Assembly: GCA_022706085.1 (NCBI GenBank)
Contig: JAKJDF010000004.1
Location: 204,403-268,402 of the forward strand
From: Candidatus Latescibacterota bacterium
Lineage (GTDB): Bacteria; Latescibacterota; MWCZ01
Direction: 5' to 3'
Length of the DNA: 64,000 bases
The translations under genes and the position numbers were made by a program. Shown one piece after another: positions 54,455-63,092 of this stretch. The notes under the pieces were generated by a model. It was not told the DNA's origin, did no database searches, and worked only from the letters and a program-made list of their open reading frames with translations. Position 1 is the stretch's first letter; each line of letters opens with the position of its first letter.

Positions 54455-55915
54455 TTACACCCTTCGAACAACAAGACCCCGGAGACCATCCACTTCCACC
54501 ACTTTGACGGACGCACCGTTTTCGATGTGCTCGCCATCAGTCACCGCATCATAGTACCTGCCGCCAATCGCAACGCGCCCCACCGGGCGAAGCGGTGAAT
54601 CGGCAACGCCTACGGCACCGAGAAGGCCCGTCTGTGGCCCTGCTGCCGAAGTAGCCTGACCGGTTCCCGGGTTCTGGCTCTTTTCCAGCATCAACTTCCG
54701 GAATACTGGCAGTTGTGAGAAGGATTTGATCAAAACGAGCGCGCCGATGAACGTCAACACGACAGCCATGCCGATGGAAGTGAACGCATGCGTCAGGTCG
54801 CCGGGGCTTACGAGATCGATTCTGCCCACCAGGCTGAGAAAAAGGCCGGTCAGAACTAGCGCGCCACCGATGATTCCGAGTATCCCACCGGGCACGAACA
54901 ACTCCGCCACAATCAGCGCAACTCCCGCCGCAAAAAGCAGAAGTTCCTCAATCTGCGCGAGCCTTACTATCCAATGTGCCCCGAAAAAGAGCACCAGGCA
55001 CGTTATGCCGGCGATTCCTGGAAGACCGAACCCCGGGCTCGTGAGTTCATAAATCACTCCCAGCGCGCCGACCGTCATGAGAAGGCCACTCACCACGGGA
55101 TGCGTGAGGAAACGTACGATGTGCTCCGCCCAGTTCGTTTCGAGGCGGACTATTTTCGCGCCCTCAAGGCCGTTGTAGCGGAGAGCCTCCGCAAGCGAAG
55201 CAGCCTGCATCTGGGCAACGCCGAACGCGATCGCCTGGTCGGTGCGCAGCGTAAGCGGCCTTGGCGCACTTTCCAGGCCGGGGACAACGATCGAGGAATC
55301 CACCATGGCTTCGGCGAGACGCGGGTCGCGGCCCTTCGCGCGGGCTGTTTCTCCCATGATGCTGCGGAAATAGGAGACAACCTTGTTGGTCGCAACGGCG
55401 CCGCTCTGGTTTACCGGCGTAGCCGCGCCAATAGCACTTCCCGGTGACATCACAATGACATCTGTCGCGCAGGAGATGAGAGCTCCGGCGGACGCCGCGT
55501 TGTTGTGAATGAACGTGATTGTTCGGACGTCCGAATTCAGGAGCGCCGTTCTGATTTCGTCGGCGGCGTCAACACGTCCCCCGTACGTGTTCATCTCTAT
55601 CACGAACGCCGCCGCGCGCATCCTTTTCGCTTCCTCAAGCGCGCGCTCGATAAACGCCGCAAGGCCTCCGTCAATCATCCCCTCGACCTGAACGACGGCA
55701 ACCGTCTTCCCCCTGCCTGCCATGCGGCCTGCAGGAAACTCGGATTCGAGACGCTGCGAGAGGCTGTCGCGCAGGTTGTCTTTCCGGGAAATGGAATCAG
55801 CCGCGGGGGGCGCTACCCGCAACGAATCGGCGGCGTGGCTGCTCGCGAGTGCGCCACCAAACAAACCGCCTGCAATCAGGGTGAAACAAGTGGTCCGCCA
55901 CGCGGAACGCCGCAT
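54455..55915 (-). CDS. NfeD1b membrane serine protease
   Basis: The 486-residue protein has a signal peptide ending near SSHAA, then a ClpP-like protease domain at about 70-260. Ser142 in NNAASAGALIS is the likely nucleophile; Lys178 in TNKVVSYF is a candidate general base. Four to five membrane spans (about 275-405) and a C-terminal NfeD OB-fold follow. The family processes membrane proteins near flotillin-rich regions. It is first in the minus-strand NfeD-NfeD-FloA-anchored-protein operon. Confidence 0.9.
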   Translation of the reverse strand: MRRSAWRTTCFTLIAGGLFGGALASSHAADSLRVAPPAADSISRKDNLRDSLSQRLESEFPAGRMAGRGKTVAVVQVEGMIDGGLAAFIERALEEAKRMRAAAFVIEMNTYGGRVDAADEIRTALLNSDVRTITFIHNNAASAGALISCATDVIVMSPGSAIGAATPVNQSGAVATNKVVSYFRSIMGETARAKGRDPRLAEAMVDSSIVVPGLESAPRPLTLRTDQAIAFGVAQMQAASLAEALRYNGLEGAKIVRLETNWAEHIVRFLTHPVVSGLLMTVGALGVIYELTSPGFGLPGIAGITCLVLFFGAHWIVRLAQIEELLLFAAGVALIVAELFVPGGILGIIGGALVLTGLFLSLVGRIDLVSPGDLTHAFTSIGMAVVLTFIGALVLIKSFSQLPVFRKLMLEKSQNPGTGQATSAAGPQTGLLGAVGVADSPLRPVGRVAIGGRYYDAVTDGEHIENGASVKVVEVDGLRGLVVRRV

Positions 55916-55938
55916 CTTCTGTACCCTTACTGGAAGTT

Positions 55939-55973
55939 TTGTTGCAACAAGTAAGAATACATCTTACAACAAA
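55939..55973. promoter_or_regulatory. Dense dyad between NfeD and metG
   Basis: TTGTTGCAACAA at 55939-55950 is a perfect palindrome. It is followed by GTAAGA and TCTTAC around five bases (55951-55967), then another AACAA. The composite element lies 24 bases before the NfeD start and about 95 before metG. It resembles an operator with repeated half-sites; no binding protein can be named. Confidence 0.45.
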
Positions 55974-56066
55974 CACGGGAATAGGTCAACAATATGCGCG
56001 CCCGTTGGCTTTTTCGCGCTCGCGTGCGTTTCGTTAGAAGGAGAAACACGGTAAGGAAAGGATACA

Positions 56067-58013
56067 TTGTCCGTGGACAGATTCTACATCACGACCCCGA
56101 TTTACTACGTGAACGGCCCGCCGCACCTCGGCCACGCGTACACCACTGTTGTAGCGGATGCACTCACACGTTTTGCGCGTCTGGAGGGAAAGGACGCGTT
56201 CTTCCTCACCGGCACAGATGAGCACGGCGAGAAGATCGCTCAGAGCGCACAATCCAAAGGGATCGCGCCACAGAAATGGGTAGATGACGTCAGCGCCCAG
56301 TTCCGCAAACTCTGGCCTGAACTTCACATAGAACCGGACGATTTCATCCGCACGACGGAGGAACGCCACATACGAGTGGTACAGGCGATCCTGCAGAAAG
56401 TGTTTGAATCAGGTGACATATATTACGGCGAGTACGGCGGCAATTATTGCGTCGGCTGCGAGCGGTTTCTCGACGATGATGAACTGGTCGACGGCAAATG
56501 CCCGGATCACGGCGTTGCGCCGAGTTTCGTAAACGAAGCCAATTACTTTTTTCGCATGAGCGCGTATCAGGACTGGCTGATCTCCCACATTCAGGACAAC
56601 CCGGACTTCATCCGCCCGGAGCGCTATCGGAACGAGATTCTCGCTTTTCTCAGGAAGCCGCTGAAAGATCTGTGCATAAGCCGGCCAAAAAACCGCCTTT
56701 CGTGGGGAATTGAGCTGCCTTTTGACAGCAACTTCGTCACCTACGTGTGGTTCGATGCGCTGGTCAATTACGTTTCGGCACTGGGGTGGCCGGACGGAGA
56801 GCGCTTCGCAAAATACTGGCCAGTGGCCGAACACATCACGGCCAAGGATATTATCAAGCCCCACGGGATCTACTGGCCGTGCATGCTCAAAGCAGCGGGT
56901 ATTCCCGTATACCGTCACCTCAGCGTGCACGGCTTCTGGCGGGGCGCGGACGGGCGGAAAATGTCCAAGTCTCTGGGCAATTCCGTGGATCCCGCAGAAA
57001 TGGCACAACGATACGGCGCGGACGTTTTTCGGTACGCATTGTTGCGGGAAATGCCTTACGGACAGGATGCGAACATCGGTGAGGAGATTATCGCAACGCG
57101 GCAGAACAGTGATCTCGCAAACGATCTTGGCAACCTGATCTCGCGGACTCTGAAGCTGGTATTCCGTTCTTTCGGCGGCGTTGTGCCGCGGATTTCGGAA
57201 ACGCGGGTTGAGGATACCGCGCTTCGCGACCAGTGGATCGGTGCGCTGACGGTCGTGCGTGAAGCGTGGCATGAGCTCCGCATGTCGCAGGGGATAGAAA
57301 CCGTAATCGACTGCATAAGGGCAACGAACCGTTACTTTGACCAGATGAAGCCGTGGGAGCTTGCAAAGCGCGGTGACACGGATCGTCTGGCGACGGTGTT
57401 GGTATCCGCCCTCGACTCCATCCGGATCGCGTCCGTGCTGCTGACTCCCGTGATGCCCGAACGCATGGCGGAACTCCGCAGGCAGCTTGGCCTTACGTCA
57501 TTTCCTTCTCTGGAAGAGGCAGAACGCTGGAACGGGTTCACGGAGGGCCACCCGCTCGCGGAAGGGAAGTCTCTGTTTCCCCGGGCTGATCTCGAAGAGG
57601 TTCGCATGCGGGAGCTCCACCGGCGTGAGGCTGCCATTCAGTCTGGAACCAGCGACAAACCCGAGCAGGCGCCTGTTGACAGCTCCACACCGGTAACCAT
57701 CGAGGAGTTCCGCCGGATTGACCTTCGAGTGGGCACTATCGTTGCCGCAGAACCCGTCCCGGGGGCCCGGAAGCTTCTCCGGCTGCAGGTGGACATAGGT
57801 GAAGCTGCTCCCAGACAACTCGTCGCGGGTCTTGCAGAGCAATTCGAACCCGCTCACCTCCTCGGGAGGCAGGTCGTTGTCGTGGCGAATCTTGAACCGG
57901 CAACTATCCGGGGCATAGAATCTCAGGGAATGATTCTGGCTGCGGACGATCAGGGCCGTCTTGCACTTCTTGGTCCTGCTGCGGCTATGCCAAACGGCGC
58001 AAGGATTCGCTAA
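56067..58013 (+). CDS. metG: Methionine--tRNA ligase with C-terminal tRNA-binding domain
   Basis: The 648-residue enzyme charges tRNA-Met. The class I signatures are HLGH at residues 20-23 and KMSKS near residue 300. The zinc-knuckle insertion contains CVGC and CPDH. The final 110 residues form a Trbp111/EMAP-like domain, beginning TIEEFRRIDLRVGTIV, which helps bind tRNA or dimerise. The TTG at 56067 is supported by AAGGAAAGG upstream; GTG 56073 would give the common short start DRFYITTP. It follows a dyad shared with NfeD. Confidence 0.96.
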   Translation: MSVDRFYITTPIYYVNGPPHLGHAYTTVVADALTRFARLEGKDAFFLTGTDEHGEKIAQSAQSKGIAPQKWVDDVSAQFRKLWPELHIEPDDFIRTTEERHIRVVQAILQKVFESGDIYYGEYGGNYCVGCERFLDDDELVDGKCPDHGVAPSFVNEANYFFRMSAYQDWLISHIQDNPDFIRPERYRNEILAFLRKPLKDLCISRPKNRLSWGIELPFDSNFVTYVWFDALVNYVSALGWPDGERFAKYWPVAEHITAKDIIKPHGIYWPCMLKAAGIPVYRHLSVHGFWRGADGRKMSKSLGNSVDPAEMAQRYGADVFRYALLREMPYGQDANIGEEIIATRQNSDLANDLGNLISRTLKLVFRSFGGVVPRISETRVEDTALRDQWIGALTVVREAWHELRMSQGIETVIDCIRATNRYFDQMKPWELAKRGDTDRLATVLVSALDSIRIASVLLTPVMPERMAELRRQLGLTSFPSLEEAERWNGFTEGHPLAEGKSLFPRADLEEVRMRELHRREAAIQSGTSDKPEQAPVDSSTPVTIEEFRRIDLRVGTIVAAEPVPGARKLLRLQVDIGEAAPRQLVAGLAEQFEPAHLLGRQVVVVANLEPATIRGIESQGMILAADDQGRLALLGPAAAMPNGARIR

Positions 58014-58058
58014 CTCGCGAGGAGTTCGTTCAGAACAAAGTGGGGAGGTAGTGCTGCC

Positions 58059-59045
58059 TTGCTGGACCTGTATCGGTGGCACCTCCGTGTTCGGCGGATG
58101 AATAACCCGGGTGCGATTGCCGTAACGTTCTTTTTTCTTTTCGCTCCACCGACATTCCTCCCTGCGGGTGACCAGGTCCACACTCTCACCGGCCACGGCA
58201 GCCCCGTAATGGCACTCGCATGCACGCGGGACAGCAGATACATCCTTTCGGCGGGCAGAGGGCAGGTTATTCAGTGGAACGTGCGCAACGGATCGCGGGT
58301 GTTCACCCTCGTTCACCCGCGGTGGGCTCTCAGCATCGCCGTCGCGCCAGATGGCTCAGAATTCGCAACCGGGTCCGACGACGGCCTCATTCGTATCTGG
58401 CGGCTGGACAATGGTGGTCTGTTGCGGACTCTGGAGGGGCACAAGGGCCTTGTGGTGGCGCTGGCGTTCAGCGATGACGGGACAACCCTTGCGTCTGCAG
58501 GTTTTGATTCGGTTGTCGGCATCTGGGACGTTGCCGGTGCGAAAGCCGTTCGGTTCCTCCGGGGGCACGCAGGGGAGGTGAACGGCGTTCTTTTCAGCTC
58601 AACGGGTGACACCGTCTTCACGTGTTCGGCAGACGGCACCACTCGTCTGTGGAACACCCACGACGGGGTCCTGCTGAAGGTGTTTCGCGGGCATTCCGAT
58701 TCAGTGCGAGGGGTAGCTTATTCCCGCCGCGGGAACATGCTTGCAACATGCAGTAACGACTCCACGGTGCGCCTGTGGGACGTCCAGAACGGAGAATGTC
58801 TGCGCATCCTGCGGGGGCATTCCGATGCCGTGTCCGCAGTTGCGTTCAGTCCGGACGGGCGGTTTCTTGTTTCGGCGGGTTCGGATCGGACTGTGCGAGT
58901 CTGGCGGGTGGACACCGGCGAGACGGAGCGAGTGTTGAGAGGACATGGGGATTGGATCCGCCCGCTGCTGATTACGCGTGACGGCAACCACATCGTGACA
59001 GGCGCGAGTGACGCAACGGTGATGGTGTGGCGGCGCCCCTGGTGA
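58059..59045 (+). CDS. WD40-repeat protein, probably exported
   Basis: The 328 residues contain about seven WD40 repeats from residue 40 to the end. Repeated units include TLEGHKGLVVALAFSDDG, SNDSTVRLWDVQNGE, LRGHSDAVSAVAFSPDG and SDRTVRVWRVDTGE. They form a beta-propeller scaffold without an obvious catalytic domain. A hydrophobic segment, IAVTFFFLFAPPTFLPA, suggests export. Start TTG 58059 has GGGAGG upstream and supplies positive residues before that segment; ATG 58098 is possible. It is 45 bases after metG. Confidence 0.85.
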   Translation: MLDLYRWHLRVRRMNNPGAIAVTFFFLFAPPTFLPAGDQVHTLTGHGSPVMALACTRDSRYILSAGRGQVIQWNVRNGSRVFTLVHPRWALSIAVAPDGSEFATGSDDGLIRIWRLDNGGLLRTLEGHKGLVVALAFSDDGTTLASAGFDSVVGIWDVAGAKAVRFLRGHAGEVNGVLFSSTGDTVFTCSADGTTRLWNTHDGVLLKVFRGHSDSVRGVAYSRRGNMLATCSNDSTVRLWDVQNGECLRILRGHSDAVSAVAFSPDGRFLVSAGSDRTVRVWRVDTGETERVLRGHGDWIRPLLITRDGNHIVTGASDATVMVWRRPW

Positions 59046-59178
59046 CGGGGAGACGTGCGGCGCTGGGCGCCGGCGATTACTCAGATCTGGTCGACGGAAG
59101 CAGAAACTGAAGGAAACCTGCTGCGGCACACAGTACCCGGGGTCATCCCGGGATCAGGATTTCCTGGAAGGAGGAACC

Positions 59179-60396
59179 GTGACAAAACTTCGTCTGGCAT
59201 GTGTCGGCGCAGGCCCCGACAAGCACTCCCGGAGCAGGAGCTACCTCGCGGTCGTGAAGGTTCTGCACGATCTGTACGATCTGTGCGCCGTCGTTGATCC
59301 AAACGAGTCGAACGCCCGGGAAGCGGCGTCTGAATACGGCATACCTGGCGTATACACCGACATGGAGAAGGCACTCAGGGACACCAGGCCTGATGTGGTA
59401 CTCCGCCTTGCGCCGACAGATTCTGCCATGGCGATTTGCGTAACGGCCGCGCAGATGGGTTGCAATGTCATAAGCGAAATCCCGATTGATATCACGCTTC
59501 CGCGGGCCGATGCTACCATCAAGGCGTGCCGCGACAATAACGTCAAGATCGAGATTGCGGAGAACGTGTGGCTCTGGCCGGAAGAGCAGTTGAAACAGGA
59601 AATCGTGCGGAGGGGAATCATCGGAAAACCGGTTCACGCACGCCTGAAGTATCCCTGTGGTAGCTATCACGGCTTCAACGGCGTTCGTATGATCCTCGCT
59701 GAGGACGCAGTCCGCGTGCTCGGGTTCGGTGGAACGGTGGAGGTGATGCCACTTCCTGCGTACGCGGGCGGCATGATGACGCAGGTCCAGTGGGACGGCT
59801 CATGTGTGGAGTTTTCCAGCGGGCTCAAACTGCTGTTTGAAATGCCGCCGAAAAAGCCTGTCTGGGAACGTAACTGGGATATCATCGGCACGCACGGCTA
59901 CCTGACCGGGGATTCGCTGGTGTTGTATCGCGAAGGACACCACCACGGTTCGGGCGAAGAAGAGCGCTTCCCCATCGAATCGGTATACCGCGAGATTCAG
60001 GGGCAACGTGTGCTTCAGGCGGTTCGAGTGAACACGGACCCGGTCGTAGAATGGGTTAATCCCTACAATCGCTACGGCATCTCAGGAACGGACGATATTG
60101 CGAAGGCAGCGATCCTCGAGAGCATGTACCGCGCAGTTGTTGACGGGCAGCCTCTTCGGTATGGCGCGGAGAATGCGCGCCGCGATCAGGAACTCGTTAT
60201 CGCGACGAAGGAAAGCGCATGGCGCGGTAGTGAATGGGTTTCCCTCCCGCTTTCAGAAATCACGCGCGTGGAGCAGCGGATCCATGAGGTTTTTCGCGAG
60301 ATGTACGGATGTGACCCCCTCGGCGATGTAGGCACCCAACTGCGTGCGCGATACTCGCGCCTGAGCGCCCAGTGGACAGTCGCGGGGTGGTTGTAA
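59179..60396 (+). CDS. Gfo/Idh/MocA-family oxidoreductase
   Basis: The 405-residue protein has an N-terminal NAD(P)-binding domain and a C-terminal sugar-dehydrogenase domain. The beginning RLACVGAGPDKHSRS replaces the common G-x-G-x-x-G, and the usual EKP is SEIPIDI, so coenzyme chemistry may be altered. AENVWLWPEEQLK is a recognisable later segment. Substrates in this family are sugars, inositols or related compounds; none can be assigned. The GTG at 59179 has a strong GGAAGGAGG upstream. It precedes the BMC unit by 157 bases. Confidence 0.78.
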   Translation: MTKLRLACVGAGPDKHSRSRSYLAVVKVLHDLYDLCAVVDPNESNAREAASEYGIPGVYTDMEKALRDTRPDVVLRLAPTDSAMAICVTAAQMGCNVISEIPIDITLPRADATIKACRDNNVKIEIAENVWLWPEEQLKQEIVRRGIIGKPVHARLKYPCGSYHGFNGVRMILAEDAVRVLGFGGTVEVMPLPAYAGGMMTQVQWDGSCVEFSSGLKLLFEMPPKKPVWERNWDIIGTHGYLTGDSLVLYREGHHHGSGEEERFPIESVYREIQGQRVLQAVRVNTDPVVEWVNPYNRYGISGTDDIAKAAILESMYRAVVDGQPLRYGAENARRDQELVIATKESAWRGSEWVSLPLSEITRVEQRIHEVFREMYGCDPLGDVGTQLRARYSRLSAQWTVAGWL

Positions 60397-60454
60397 GCAG
60401 TTGAATGTGACTGGGGCATGCGGGAAGAAATTTCCTGCGCGCACGTGTGCTCCC

Positions 60455-60483
60455 TTGACCTATTTGTTCAGTGCCGCTACCAT
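60455..60483 (+). promoter_or_regulatory. Promoter of the BMC gene pair
   Basis: TTGACC at 60455-60460 and TACCAT at 60478-60483 are separated by exactly 17 bases. Predicted transcription starts near 60491, 63 bases before the first BMC gene. Confidence 0.7.
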
Positions 60484-60553
60484 TAGCACAGGAACCCGAG
60501 CATTTGAACACGTTCTGTCCTGATAGATTGCCTGCGAAAGGAAGGTATGCGGG

Positions 60554-60826
60554 ATGTTGGATGCACTCGGTATGGTGGAAACTAAGGGCTTGGTGGGTGC
60601 AATCGAGGCGGCGGATGCAATGGTCAAAGCCGCCAATGTGACGCTCATCGGGAAAGAGACGATTGGCGGGGGGTACGTTACGGTGCTCGTTCGCGGCGAC
60701 GTTGGCGCAGTGAAAGCCGCGACGGAAGCTGGCTCCGCCGCAGCCCAACGAGTAGGCGAGCTGGTGAGCGTGCACGTGATTCCGCGTCCCCATGCGGAAG
60801 TCGAGAAGATACTTCCGAAAGCATAG
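60554..60826 (+). CDS. BMC-domain shell protein, hexamer type
   Basis: This 90-residue protein is a classic PduA/EutM/CcmK-type shell subunit. It has [26 protein letters not shown], the central pore-loop region [14 protein letters not shown] and [18 protein letters not shown]. Six copies normally form a flat shell tile with a pore for metabolites. No cargo enzyme, vertex protein or aldehyde/alcohol dehydrogenase is adjacent. The second BMC gene starts 15 bases later, and the pair has its own promoter and terminator. Confidence 0.95.
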   Translation: MLDALGMVETKGLVGAIEAADAMVKAANVTLIGKETIGGGYVTVLVRGDVGAVKAATEAGSAAAQRVGELVSVHVIPRPHAEVEKILPKA

Positions 60827-60841
60827 ACGGAATCCGCTCCC

Positions 60842-61327
60842 ATGCAGACAGACTCAGCCAGCCTGGCACTCGGGCTCCTCGAGACCCGTGGCTACACCGG
60901 CCTCATAGCAGCTACGGATGCCGCGACAAAGACCGCGGGCGTTGAAGTTCATTCGATCGCCCGCGCAACAGGTGGGCTCGTTCTTGTAGCCCTTGTCGGG
61001 GATGTCGCGTCCGTGCAAGTTGCCGTGGCGGCTGGTGTGGAAAGAGCTCAAGCAGTGGGGAGCCCTATCTCAGCCCATGTGATTGCGCGGCCTGACGACC
61101 AGGTGTGGAAGTCACTCGGATTTGCCGCGCCAGAGGAGAAGGGGCGTTCTCCGATTGTTGCGTCGGCGCAGCCGAATACCAAGGAAGACGATTTGGACGC
61201 CCTTCCCGTGCGCGCATTGCGGCACATGGCCCGCTCGTTACCGGTCGGGTTGACCGGTCGCCAGATATCGAACGCATCGCGCGATCAGATTCTTTCCGCG
61301 ATCCGGGCGGCGCGTTCTCAGAAGTAA
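60842..61327 (+). CDS. BMC-domain protein with C-terminal helical extension
   Basis: Residues about 8-90 of this 161-residue protein form a BMC shell domain: ALGLLETRGYTGLIAATDAA, RATGGLVLVALVGDV and AVGSPISAHVIARPDD. A linker of about 25 residues leads to VRALRHMARSLPVGLTGRQISNASRDQILSAIRAA. The tail resembles a short Rho-N/SAP-like helical module and is distinct from plain PduA. It may mix with the preceding subunit and bind cargo or nucleic acid; that is inference. It ends just before a strong terminator. Confidence 0.9.
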   Translation: MQTDSASLALGLLETRGYTGLIAATDAATKTAGVEVHSIARATGGLVLVALVGDVASVQVAVAAGVERAQAVGSPISAHVIARPDDQVWKSLGFAAPEEKGRSPIVASAQPNTKEDDLDALPVRALRHMARSLPVGLTGRQISNASRDQILSAIRAARSQK

Positions 61328-61343
61328 TCAGAATCAGGAATTG

Positions 61344-61389
61344 AAGGGCCTCCCGACGAGGAATTCAATCGCCGGGAGGCCTTTTTTTT
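61344..61389 (+). terminator. Terminator of the BMC gene pair
   Basis: GGCCTCCCG and CGGGAGGCC form a perfect nine-bp stem around 17 bases, followed by TTTTTTTT. Flanking A and U bases can extend the stem. It isolates the BMC transcript from the convergent genes. Confidence 0.92.
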
Positions 61390-61411
61390 CGACTACAAGG
61401 CTGTCGGACGC

Positions 61412-62392
61412 TCACTTCGAGCCAACCGTAACGCGAATGTCCTGCTCCGTTCCCTGCCGCACGATTCGGACGGTTGCCTGATATCCGGGACGTGACCGTC
61501 TCACCCAGTCCGCGAGATCACTGACGAAATTCACGTCAACAGTATCGACCCGGGTAACCACGTCGCCGGGCAAAAAGCCCGCCTGCGCAGCCGGACTCCC
61601 GCCAATCACGTTGCTCACCACCAGTGCGGTGCCTCCATCCGTCTGCACGAATGGGCGGACGGAAAGGCCTAACCAGGACCGGTTGTTATTGCCTGAAAGC
61701 GCCGCGATCCTGCTCATTACGGGGGCAAGCTGACGCGCGGTAACCATAACTGCCGGGGATGGCCGTGGTTCGCGTACTTGGCCAGCCACTTCTCCGACTA
61801 TTATCCCCCCGAACGCACCACGGCTATCGAAAACCGGGGCACCGCTGAACCCCGGCGTCGCCGGATCACTCAGTTGCCAGAATCCGTCCCGTGCCCGTTG
61901 CCCGGACACCGTCGTCATCCGAACGGCGGGTCCGACCCCGAATGAGTTGCCCACGACCAGCGCAAAATAACCCGGGGCCCATTCCGCCCTTTTGGCGTGT
62001 ATCGGCGGGCCTGCGTCCATCGTCGGCACGTACAACACCGCAATTCTCAGCGTTGAATCCACGTCATACAACAGCGCCTCGTGTGTTCGGTCGCCGTTGT
62101 CTATTACAGTCATGACGGGGGTTGCAGTACGCATTCCGGAGAGCACACTCGAGGCGGTGATAACGTGCCCCAGGGAATCAAGAAGGAGGCCAGTGCCCAC
62201 ATTGACGATTCCGGGGGCATTCTCATCGTTCGGATTCCGGAAGGATGCCTGAACAGTCACCACGCGGGAGGCAACTCTGGAAGCGATGCCAGACACCTCG
62301 CGTTCCATATCCTGGAGTACGGTGGAACCGGCGTGGTCGGCGCAGACAGCTATCGTCAACGCAGCCACCAGTTTCAATACCCGGTTTGGCAT
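61412..62392 (-). CDS. PDZ protein related to HtrA/DegP, catalytic residues incomplete
   Basis: The 326-residue exported protein has an N-terminal signal-like helix, an S1C trypsin fold and one PDZ domain (about 240-325). The nucleophile-like Ser183 lies in PGFSGAPVFD. The canonical His segment is GHVITASSVL, with Ser82 at the His position; the usual D-L-A-V-L segment is LRIAVL, with Arg116 at the Asp position. Proteolysis by the usual triad is therefore unlikely. It may sense or bind envelope proteins. It is nine bases after the anti-sigma factor gene. Confidence 0.78.
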   Translation of the reverse strand: MPNRVLKLVAALTIAVCADHAGSTVLQDMEREVSGIASRVASRVVTVQASFRNPNDENAPGIVNVGTGLLLDSLGHVITASSVLSGMRTATPVMTVIDNGDRTHEALLYDVDSTLRIAVLYVPTMDAGPPIHAKRAEWAPGYFALVVGNSFGVGPAVRMTTVSGQRARDGFWQLSDPATPGFSGAPVFDSRGAFGGIIVGEVAGQVREPRPSPAVMVTARQLAPVMSRIAALSGNNNRSWLGLSVRPFVQTDGGTALVVSNVIGGSPAAQAGFLPGDVVTRVDTVDVNFVSDLADWVRRSRPGYQATVRIVRQGTEQDIRVTVGSK

Positions 62393-62401
62393 TGCAGGAA
62401 T

Positions 62402-62956
62402 TCAGAACGTTGCGCTTACCGGCTGGACCACCTCGCGAGCCTGCGAGGGGGAAACCGGCATGACGCGAGCAGTGTCTTTCGCCGTGGATTCAATGGGCTC
62501 ACCGTCAAAGGGTAGGTGTTCCAGCACGTAACGAACGGACTGGTTGTGCTGGGCCGCGTCTATTTCAGTCACAGAGTCGGACCGCCAGCCAGATCGCCCG
62601 CCCGGTGGGAACGTCAGCCAGAGCACGGCAAAGCACACCGTCGCAAACGCGGTACCTACCGCTGCAGACCACACAGTCTGAGGCCTGGGGGAGAGCAGCG
62701 CACGGAGACGGTTCAGCCATATGTTCTCGCGATTCATCTCCGCGAGAAGAGCCCGTCTCATCTCGAAACTGAACGTATCCGGCAGGTGTTTTCGGCCCAG
62801 CTTCGACAGCCGCACGCGCACTAAGCGCATGAGTTTGAGCTTTTGAGCACACGCAGGGCACGCCTGAAGATGCTCAACGAGTCCTTGCTGCACGGTGCCG
62901 GCAATCTGCCCCTCCAAGTACTCGGAGAACAGATTCTGAGACTCAGCACACGTCAT
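62402..62956 (-). CDS. Zinc-binding anti-sigma factor with one membrane span
   Basis: The 184-residue protein has an N-terminal ZAS/zf-HC2 domain. His29, Cys33 and Cys36 form the H-x3-C-x2-C motif in HLQACPAC. A membrane span follows near residues 95-117 (VWSAAVGTAFATVCFAVLWLTF), leaving a short tail outside. It is expected to hold the adjacent ECF sigma factor at the membrane until a signal releases it. GGAGG precedes the ATG. It lies 136 bases after sigma and nine before the PDZ gene. Confidence 0.88.
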   Translation of the reverse strand: MTCAESQNLFSEYLEGQIAGTVQQGLVEHLQACPACAQKLKLMRLVRVRLSKLGRKHLPDTFSFEMRRALLAEMNRENIWLNRLRALLSPRPQTVWSAAVGTAFATVCFAVLWLTFPPGGRSGWRSDSVTEIDAAQHNQSVRYVLEHLPFDGEPIESTAKDTARVMPVSPSQAREVVQPVSATF

Positions 62957-63092
62957 CGGATTGCCTCCAATCGCATTGAATCAGATAAGACCTCCCGTTT
63001 ACGTTTGTAGTTCAGACAACGCCACAGGATTGCCGGTTCCGCCCGGAACCGGTTTGACCGCGGTACGAGGTCGAAACGCAGCCACACCCAGT
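62957..63092 (-). promoter_or_regulatory. Stem-loops between sigma and anti-sigma genes
   Basis: On the minus strand a perfect eight-bp stem, CCGGTTCC/GGAACCGG, spans 63033-63052 with a four-base loop and no U-tract. Close to the anti-sigma start, GATTG and CAATC flank GAGG, placing the ribosome site in a small hairpin loop. These could set the ratio of the two products. Confidence 0.45.

Noticed and set aside
56409-57272. Minus-strand frame within metG
   Set aside because: It is antisense to essential metG motifs and has no recognisable protein architecture.
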